Shown here: one piece after another, positions 1-4,627 of the stretch
Layout of the letters: each line of letters opens with the position of its first letter
How positions within the stretch are numbered: position 1 is the stretch's first letter
Origin: a candidate division LCP-89 bacterium
Lineage (GTDB): Bacteria > Electryoneota > B3-LCP
Length of the DNA: 5,979 bases
NCBI GenBank assembly: GCA_025774735.1
Contig: JALGZU010000185.1
Coordinates: 1 to 5,979, forward strand
Direction: 5' to 3'
The notes under the pieces: model-generated
Database searches by the model: none
What the model saw: only the letters and a program-made list of their open reading frames with translations
What the model was told of the DNA's origin: nothing
Translations under genes and position numbers: made by a program

Positions 1-778
1 GGTTGCTGCCCAGGGCTTCCAGGGCCTTGAGCCTCACCCCTTCGTTCTGGTCGTTGAGCAGAGCATAGGCGAGCGCTTCGCGCGCCTCCGAACTCAAGGT
101 GGTCGCCCGGGCCAACTCTTCCACGGACTGCATGCGGGCTCCCGAATTGTCTTCGTTCTTCACCGCCCAGGCCAGCAGCGGCCCGACGATGTCGTCCGAG
201 GGACTGCCTTGAATCTGATAGTCCCGCGTCGCCCGGAAATCCACCTGCACCAGGCCGCTGGCCGGATCCAGCGGCTTGACCTTCAGGTCGCGGATCTGCG
301 TGTCCCCGGTGAGGACGCTTTCGGCAATATAGGACCGATCCAGTGCTGCGGGTGAGGCTACCATAAAGGGCGGCGCCTCCCCCGGAAATGCCACCGGTGA
401 AACAAAGGCGAACCGGCCGATGAGCAATCCCAGGAAGAGCATGCCGAAGGCGACGACGGGCTGCATGACCGGCCCGCTCAGAGGCCTCAGCCATTCCCGC
501 AGGCGTTCCCCGATACTGATGGTTCGCCGCCCGTTCTTTTCGGCTTTTAACCTGGCCGAGAGCCGTTCCCTGGACTGCGCCAGGGCTTCCGGTTTCGCTT
601 CGGCGGGCGCACGGGAGGTCAGCAGAGCGCGGAAACGGTCCAGCTCTTCCCGGCGCGACTGGCATATTACACAGGTCTCCAGGTGCTGCAGGAAATCCTC
701 GTCCCCCCCGGGAACTTCCTCCCCGTATTCGTGCAGCCAGTAGCGTTCGTCTAAATCTTTACAATCCATTTTATCCAT
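1..778 (-). CDS. Zinc-finger (ZAS/zf-HC2) anti-sigma-like membrane protein with HEAT-like C-terminal region; 3' end outside window
   Basis: This frame is open from ATG at 778 to the window edge (259 residues visible, C terminus missing). The N-terminal domain carries a complete zinc-anti-sigma pattern, C6-x25-H32-x3-C36-x2-C39, the usual ligand set of zf-HC2 proteins that bind ECF sigma factors. Residues 40-98 are charged and likely cytoplasmic. About 104-127 form one hydrophobic segment (VVAFGMLFLGLLIG), so the rest is predicted periplasmic. Residues 145-190 are a beta-rich, unrecognised stretch. About 196-259 are amphipathic helices ending in EGVRLKALEALGSN, typical of HEAT repeats. The gene follows the sigma factor gene by 36 bases on the same strand, so the pair is read as a sigma/anti-sigma unit: this protein would hold the sigma factor at the membrane until a signal releases it. 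No good Shine-Dalgarno site is seen. ATG at 769 (MDCKD) is an alternative start that keeps all zinc ligands. The anti-sigma role is inferred from motif and context; the frame is certain. Confidence 0.85.
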   Translation of the reverse strand, partial: MDKMDCKDLDERYWLHEYGEEVPGGDEDFLQHLETCVICQSRREELDRFRALLTSRAPAEAKPEALAQSRERLSARLKAEKNGRRTISIGERLREWLRPLSGPVMQPVVAFGMLFLGLLIGRFAFVSPVAFPGEAPPFMVASPAALDRSYIAESVLTGDTQIRDLKVKPLDPASGLVQVDFRATRDYQIQGSPSDDIVGPLLAWAVKNEDNSGARMQSVEELARATTLSSEAREALAYALLNDQNEGVRLKALEALGSN

Positions 779-814
779 CAGAGTTGTTGATGTCTGTTGC
801 GTCCGGTCTTTATC

Positions 815-1390
815 TTATCCCTCGATCCGGTAGTACGGCTCCAGGATCACTCTCAGTTTTTCGATGGCCCGGAAGAGGTAACCTTTGACAGTGCCTTCAC
901 CGATCTGGAGCGTCCGGGCGATCTCCTTGAGCTTCATGCCGTGGTCGTGCTTCATAACGAAGACGGTGCGCTGCCGGGCGGGAAGCTGCTCCAGGGCGGC
1001 TTCGATCTGGTTCAGGATCTCCTGCCGCAAGTGCAGGTTTTCCGGGTTATCCCAGGGGTTGCCCGGGGTGTTGTCGAAGAAATCGTCACGGTCGTCCACG
1101 ATCCTCTCTTTCAGGTTTCTCCGGGTTAAGCTCCGCTTCTTGCTGATGGCCACGTTCACGGCGATGCGGTGCAGCCAGGTCGTGAATTCCGATTCGAAGC
1201 GGAAGGAACCGATGGACCGGTGAACCTTTAAAAAGATATCCTGGTACACCTCTTCCGCGTCGAAGCCGGGGCCCAGGATGGACCGGGTCAGCGTCATGAC
1301 CCGGGCGTCGTGCATCTCCACCAGGCTGCTGAACGCCGCCTCGTCGCCTTCGATTGCTTTAAGGATGAGTTCGTTTTCTTCAGGATTCAT
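815..1390 (-). CDS. ECF-type RNA polymerase sigma factor (sigma-70 family)
   Basis: A 191-residue protein of normal ECF length. Region 2 spans about residues 20-87, with the core-binding and -10 recognition helices visible around DAEEVYQDIFLKVHRSIGSF and FTTWLHRIAVNVAISKKR. A poorly conserved acidic linker follows (about 98-118). Region 4 spans about 122-181, with LEQLPARQRTVFVMKHDHG and the helix-turn-helix LKEIARTLQIGEGTVKGYLF that reads the -35 element. Regions 1 and 3 are absent, as in ECF factors. The start is set at ATG 1390 (MNPEENELI). A GTG at 1423 would add 11 unconserved residues (MNGESPGYRDS) and lies at or next to the transcription start of the candidate promoter at 1428-1456, so it is less likely. 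A GAGA lies a few bases before the ATG. The next gene downstream encodes a zinc-finger anti-sigma-like membrane protein, the usual partner. The target genes and the signal cannot be read from the window. Confidence 0.93.
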   Translation of the reverse strand: MNPEENELILKAIEGDEAAFSSLVEMHDARVMTLTRSILGPGFDAEEVYQDIFLKVHRSIGSFRFESEFTTWLHRIAVNVAISKKRSLTRRNLKERIVDDRDDFFDNTPGNPWDNPENLHLRQEILNQIEAALEQLPARQRTVFVMKHDHGMKLKEIARTLQIGEGTVKGYLFRAIEKLRVILEPYYRIEG

Positions 1391-1427
1391 GGAGTCTCTA
1401 TATCCCGGGCTTTCCCCGTTCACCAGT

Positions 1428-1456
1428 TTGGACGCTCAATTTGCTGAAAAAGTTGC
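1428..1456 (-). promoter_or_regulatory. Candidate ECF-type promoter for the sigma/anti-sigma unit
   Basis: On the minus strand, GCAACTT (1456-1450) is followed after 17 bases by TCCAA (1432-1428). This resembles the GGAACTT / TCnnA pattern of RpoE-like ECF promoters, with one mismatch in the -35 element. Transcription would start near 1421, leaving a leader of about 30 bases before ATG 1390. Many ECF factors transcribe their own gene, so position and form fit autoregulation. No good TTGACA/TATAAT pair was seen on this strand here. The match is short and could be chance. Confidence 0.3.
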
Positions 1457-1488
1457 TCAAAAAAATTTGCCCACTTAACAAAAATCGC

Positions 1489-1517
1489 TTGACATACATG
1501 ATAATTCTTTGTATATT
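1489..1517 (+). promoter_or_regulatory. Near-consensus housekeeping sigma-70 promoter (TTGACA-17-TATATT)
   Basis: A perfect -35 hexamer TTGACA (1489-1494) is separated by exactly 17 bases from TATATT (1512-1517), five of six matches to TATAAT. Transcription would start around 1524-1526, giving a leader of about 38 bases before the ATG at 1563. It drives the three plus-strand genes. The form is that of a general sigma-70 promoter; it resembles neither an ECF promoter nor the Bacteroidota TTTG/TAnnTTTG type, so the neighbouring ECF factor is not obviously its regulator. Confidence 0.8.
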
Positions 1518-1549
1518 AAAATTCAAGCATATTGGATAGTTATTTTATT

Positions 1550-1556
1550 AAAGAGG
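1550..1556 (+). promoter_or_regulatory. Ribosome binding site that decides the start at 1563
   Basis: AAAGAGG lies six bases before ATG 1563, ideal spacing. It supports translation from 1563 rather than from the in-frame TTG at 1509, which lies upstream of the expected transcript start. A second ATG at 1558 is followed directly by TGA (ATGTGATG) and encodes nothing. Confidence 0.8.
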
Positions 1557-1562
1557 TATGTG

Positions 1563-3929
1563 ATGCGCTTGCTCTTTGTTTGCGTGCTCGCCCTGATTAC
1601 CTCCAGTTCGCCCACCTTGGGTCAAGAATCGTGGATACTTCTTCAGGAATATGAATCACCCAGAAACTATGCTTTAGGGATGTACTATGCTGGAAAACTT
1701 CTCTGGCACGTAGACTGGGATTCATCGGAAAATATCCATACAGTTTATACACTAAATCCTTATAATTTGGAGGTTATCGATATAATTCCTTCCCCTATCG
1801 AACAGCCTTGGGGAATTACACATGATGGGAATAACTTCTGGATGACAAGCCATGGGATTCACGGTCAAGCGCAAAGTCAGCTTGCGAAAATCAGGGCGGA
1901 TACCTCTTTCACTGTCGAAGAAATATTTGACTTTGATGGTTATTATTTCTACGGAATAACTTGTGACAGTACGACGGGTCATTTGTGGATTGCCAACCAA
2001 ACTCCTAGTTGGGTGCAATATTTGCTTGAATTCGATCCGGTTACCTGCGAGGTAATCGAATGGCATCCTTGGCCTTATGGATGGACATTGGGGATGCAAT
2101 ATTGGGATGGACAAATTTGGGCTAATGAATACGATTATTATTATCCTGATCATACGTACATCGTTAATGCTGATAGTCTAAGTTTATTTGATGTTTTGAT
2201 TCCCCCTTACGCTTGTCCAGAGGGTATAGCAACCAATGGAGTCGTTTGGTGGATATCATACTGGCGATGGGGAAATAACGTGATTCAAAAACTAATTCCG
2301 CCAGGTACGGTAGTTCATGACATCGCAGCGTATGCACAGATCTTTCCTCACACGGGCATTCTTGAAGAGTTGGAATTTGAACCTCAAGCTCAGTTTATCA
2401 ACTACGGATCCGTCCCGGAAATTGAGGTCCCGTTTGTCTGCAGGATATGGGAAGATTCCACAGGATTAGTTGTTTATTGCGACAGTATCGTTTATTATGA
2501 TGAAATTGCCCCGGAAGAAATAGTGGATATTACGTATGAAACGGCTTTCCTTGAGCCGAATAGGGACTACACTCTTAAGCTTTACAGCAACCTCCTCTGG
2601 GATCAGCACCGGAACAACGATACCTTAAGGGTTTATGTGCATACAGTGGGCGGAATCCACGATTTAGCCATTCTATCTATCATCGAACCGGAGGATTCAG
2701 AACCTCTTGGCGTGATTAATCCCAGCATACGCGTTCAGAATCAAGGCGATTACTTTGAAGCTGTTGCGCCCGTTCATCTTGAAATCGAACATCCGGACTG
2801 CACGGTCAGCGAATATGATGGTCAGGTTTTGGATTTGGAACCGTTGGAGATCGATACTATCTACTTCAGTCCGTTTAATCCTCCAGAAGTGGGAGAATAT
2901 GTTTTTACCTTTGATGGAATGCTCCCCATTGATGCCGTTCCATTAAATGATTTCGTTATAATGACCTGTTATATCGGCCTGGTACATGATGTGGCGCCGG
3001 TTGAAATTATCAGCCCGGAAGTCTATGAGCCCTTCCAACCGATCGCACCTCGCGTTATCGTTGAGAATTTGGGGGATTACGAAGAAGAAGGATTCTGGGT
3101 CTCCTGCACGGTTGAAGATTCGGACTCAACGGTCTACTCCGAGCAGGGCTACTGCGAACCTCTGGAACCTGGCGAACAATGGCAAGTAGTGTTTTACAAC
3201 TTTTATCCTCAATATCCTGCCAACTATACCTTCAATTTTATCACTTTGTTGACGGGGGATGAGGTACCGGAGAATGATACCTTATCTGCTGTATCTGCGG
3301 TGGGATTGATTTACGATGTTGCGCCCGTTACCGTGATCGAACCGCCGGAAGTTCTAAGCCCGGAACCGTTCACTCCATCGGTCACCGTATCGAACCAGGG
3401 AAATGTGCCTGCGGACGGCTTTTACACCCGCTGCCGGGTGGATAGCGGCTCTAGCTCACTCTATGATTTACAGACCTGGATTCCTGCGCTGAATCCCGAC
3501 GAAACGGATACGGCTTTTTTCGAGACAATAACGTTGTCAAATTCGGGTGCATACCGTTTTCTGTTTATCACAGATTGGCAATTGGATAATCATCCGGACA
3601 ATGATACTTTGGAATTTTGGACGGAATATCCGGCATTAGTTAAAGGTGGAGCTCATCTCACTTTTACAGACTTCAAAGTTGAAGGGGGATTTCCCAATCC
3701 TTTTAACGCGCAAACATCGTTCGATGTCTATCTTCCTGTTGCAACTTTTGTCGATCTTTCTTTATATAACCTGAGTGGGCGTTGTGTTCATCATATGAAC
3801 GCAGGCCGCTTTGGCTGGGGCGTTCATCGCATCACAGTTGAAGCCGCTGATCTTCCCAGCGGAATTTATATAGCCCGAATAACAACTGAAAAGTGGGAGG
3901 AATCATTCAAGGTAGTCTTACTGAAATGA
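1563..3929 (+). CDS. Secreted propeller-like/CARDB-like repeat protein with C-terminal type IX-like sorting tail
   Basis: A 788-residue exported protein. Residues 1-20 are a signal peptide (MRLLFVCVLALITSSSPTLG, cleavage near Q21). About 35-248 contain five units of 43-49 residues, each with G-(I/M) followed by a (L/F/I/V)-W pair (W48, W93, W142, W186, W229), suggesting a beta-propeller like the NHL, SMP-30 or glutamine-cyclotransferase folds. About 250-690 hold four tandem Ig-like repeats, each opening with (H/Y)D(I/L/V)A, carrying N-x-G, and closing with ND; they resemble CARDB adhesion modules. Residues 703-788 form a sorting tail: GGFPNPFNAQTSFDVYLP, then LSLYNLSGR, LPSGIYIARI and a terminal KVVLLK. 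This is the type IX secretion (Por_Secre_tail) pattern of the FCB group. The protein is probably surface-bound or extracellular, with binding or adhesive roles; no catalytic residues were recognised. The stop overlaps the glycosyltransferase start (ATGA), so the two are likely translationally coupled. ATG 1563 is chosen for its ribosome binding site and signal peptide; the 18 residues before it, starting at TTG 1509, overlap the -10 box. Confidence 0.9.
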   Translation: MRLLFVCVLALITSSSPTLGQESWILLQEYESPRNYALGMYYAGKLLWHVDWDSSENIHTVYTLNPYNLEVIDIIPSPIEQPWGITHDGNNFWMTSHGIHGQAQSQLAKIRADTSFTVEEIFDFDGYYFYGITCDSTTGHLWIANQTPSWVQYLLEFDPVTCEVIEWHPWPYGWTLGMQYWDGQIWANEYDYYYPDHTYIVNADSLSLFDVLIPPYACPEGIATNGVVWWISYWRWGNNVIQKLIPPGTVVHDIAAYAQIFPHTGILEELEFEPQAQFINYGSVPEIEVPFVCRIWEDSTGLVVYCDSIVYYDEIAPEEIVDITYETAFLEPNRDYTLKLYSNLLWDQHRNNDTLRVYVHTVGGIHDLAILSIIEPEDSEPLGVINPSIRVQNQGDYFEAVAPVHLEIEHPDCTVSEYDGQVLDLEPLEIDTIYFSPFNPPEVGEYVFTFDGMLPIDAVPLNDFVIMTCYIGLVHDVAPVEIISPEVYEPFQPIAPRVIVENLGDYEEEGFWVSCTVEDSDSTVYSEQGYCEPLEPGEQWQVVFYNFYPQYPANYTFNFITLLTGDEVPENDTLSAVSAVGLIYDVAPVTVIEPPEVLSPEPFTPSVTVSNQGNVPADGFYTRCRVDSGSSSLYDLQTWIPALNPDETDTAFFETITLSNSGAYRFLFITDWQLDNHPDNDTLEFWTEYPALVKGGAHLTFTDFKVEGGFPNPFNAQTSFDVYLPVATFVDLSLYNLSGRCVHHMNAGRFGWGVHRITVEAADLPSGIYIARITTEKWEESFKVVLLK
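1665..2306 (+). repeat. Five propeller-blade-like units encoded within the secreted protein
   Basis: The encoded residues 35-248 repeat a pattern of G-(I/M)-x-x-(D/W/N)-G followed by hydrophobic-W, with tryptophans at 48, 93, 142, 186 and 229 (spacings 45, 49, 44 and 43). Each unit then has a stretch like 'L.FDP.T.EVI', typical of blade strands. This is a protein-level repeat; DNA identity between units is low. Whether the fold closes with five or six blades cannot be told from sequence alone. Confidence 0.55.
2310..3632 (+). repeat. Four tandem CARDB/Ig-like repeats encoded within the secreted protein
   Basis: Boundaries in residues are about 250-360, 363-471, 472-580 and 581-690. Three landmarks recur in register: the opening D of HD(I/L/V)A or YDVA (253, 367, 476, 585), the N of N-x-G (280, 393, 502, 611) and the N of ND near the end (352, 462, 571, 680). 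The last three copies keep a period of 109-110 residues and the first is slightly longer and more divergent. Copies three and four share 'DVAPV' openings. N-x-G in a strand-turn is typical of CARDB domains, a cell-adhesion-related bacterial Ig-like fold. Confidence 0.75.
3669..3926 (+). other. C-terminal secretion/sorting domain (type IX-like, type A) encoded in the secreted protein
   Basis: Residues 703-788 follow the widespread FCB-group tail: a PNPFN motif, a strand with alternating hydrophobics, LYNLSGR, then LPSGIYIARI and a final basic-hydrophobic KVVLLK before the stop. In Bacteroidota such tails direct cargo through the type IX system and are cleaved. In candidate phyla the same tail is common but its exporter is often unproven, so export by type IX is inferred here. 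Confidence 0.75.
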
Positions 3930-4597
3930 AGGAACAATTGCCAGTTGTCGACATCTACATACCCTGCTACGAACCCGACGAGTTCCTCGAACGCTGTATT
4001 CACTCAATCTTCAAACACACTAAAAGGGATTACAACCTCATCGTTATCGTCGGCAAGAGATCCATCGCCAAAAACCGGAATGCGGGACTGTGCCAGGGGA
4101 CCTCAAAATGGATCTGTTCCATTGATGCAGATTGTGAGGTAACGCAGGATGATTGGCTTGATCTTTTGATAGAGACTGCTGAAAGTCGACCGGAAGTGGG
4201 CATTATCGGCCCCAAAGTTGTCATGTTCGATGGGACCATTTTCTCCGCAGGAACCGGACCGGACGGTTATCCCATCGCTTATGGTGAGAAAGATCAAGGG
4301 CAGCGAGAGATCGTCGAGCAGGTCCACGCTCTTAGCGAGAATTGTCTCTTGATGCGCAGAGGGATCTTCGAATTCGACGAGTGGTTTTGGCAATCGAAGA
4401 GTTCTGAAGGTCAGGATGTCTGTATCCGGTTGAGAAAGCAGGGATACAAAGTTCTCTACGATGGCAGAGTGAAAATCCAACATAATAAATACCCCATAAA
4501 GGCAAGTCCTTTCAACTGGGATCATATCTATTTTCACCTGAAGCATCCATCGACGTATTTCAATCATTTCCGGAAGCGATCCCAGGATAGGACTTGA
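3926..4597 (+). CDS. GT2-type (GT-A fold) glycosyltransferase, small and soluble
   Basis: A 223-residue protein with no signal peptide or membrane segment, so cytoplasmic. It opens with the GT2 first strand VVDIYIPCYEPDEFLERCIHS. NRNAGL (50-55) precedes the metal/nucleotide-sugar site SIDADCEV with the DxD pair D67-A-D69. Next come VGIIGPKVVMFDGTIFSAG (91-109), a typical GT2 acceptor-side segment, and GQDVCIRLRKQGYKVLYDG with D164 as the likely catalytic base. H186 in KIQH is a possible further metal ligand. It would move a sugar from an activated donor to an unknown acceptor. The usual D-N-x-S motif after strand 2 is missing: NLIVIVGKRSIAKNRN joins strand 2 almost directly to the NRN segment. 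ATG 3926 is chosen because it overlaps the upstream stop as ATGA and begins just before strand 1. GTG 3893 would give a 37-base overlap and 11 unconserved residues. No good Shine-Dalgarno site is seen, which fits coupling to the gene before. Its place between two exported-protein genes hints at surface glycan or protein modification. Confidence 0.88.
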   Translation: MKEQLPVVDIYIPCYEPDEFLERCIHSIFKHTKRDYNLIVIVGKRSIAKNRNAGLCQGTSKWICSIDADCEVTQDDWLDLLIETAESRPEVGIIGPKVVMFDGTIFSAGTGPDGYPIAYGEKDQGQREIVEQVHALSENCLLMRRGIFEFDEWFWQSKSSEGQDVCIRLRKQGYKVLYDGRVKIQHNKYPIKASPFNWDHIYFHLKHPSTYFNHFRKRSQDRT

Positions 4598-4615
4598 GTT
4601 TTCTAATTCTAATTT

Positions 4616-4621
4616 AGGAGG
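4616..4621 (+). promoter_or_regulatory. Perfect Shine-Dalgarno site for the beta-helix gene
   Basis: AGGAGG, extended to TAGGAGGTG, lies six bases before ATG 4628. It is fully complementary to the canonical 16S rRNA 3' tail and fixes the start. No terminator-like hairpin or separate promoter was seen in the 30-base gap after the glycosyltransferase, so the gene is probably co-transcribed. Confidence 0.85.
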
Positions 4622-4627
4622 TGTATC

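Noticed and set aside
1441..1473. Short TTGC/A-tract direct repeats in the intergenic region (TTGCTGAAAAA, TTGCTCAAAAAAA, TTTGCCC)
   Set aside because: Only two and a half imperfect units with A-tract similarity. No inverted symmetry was seen, so an operator cannot be supported; it may act as an AT-rich upstream element.
420..1478. Several plus-strand open frames (420-743, 797-1129, 885-1223, 1278-1478)
   Set aside because: They are shadows of the sigma and anti-sigma genes. The translations are rich in R, S and P, as expected from GC-rich antisense frames, with no family features.
1752..2153. A 133-codon open frame on the minus strand
   Set aside because: It is antisense to the propeller-like region of the secreted protein and is explained by that gene's regular composition.
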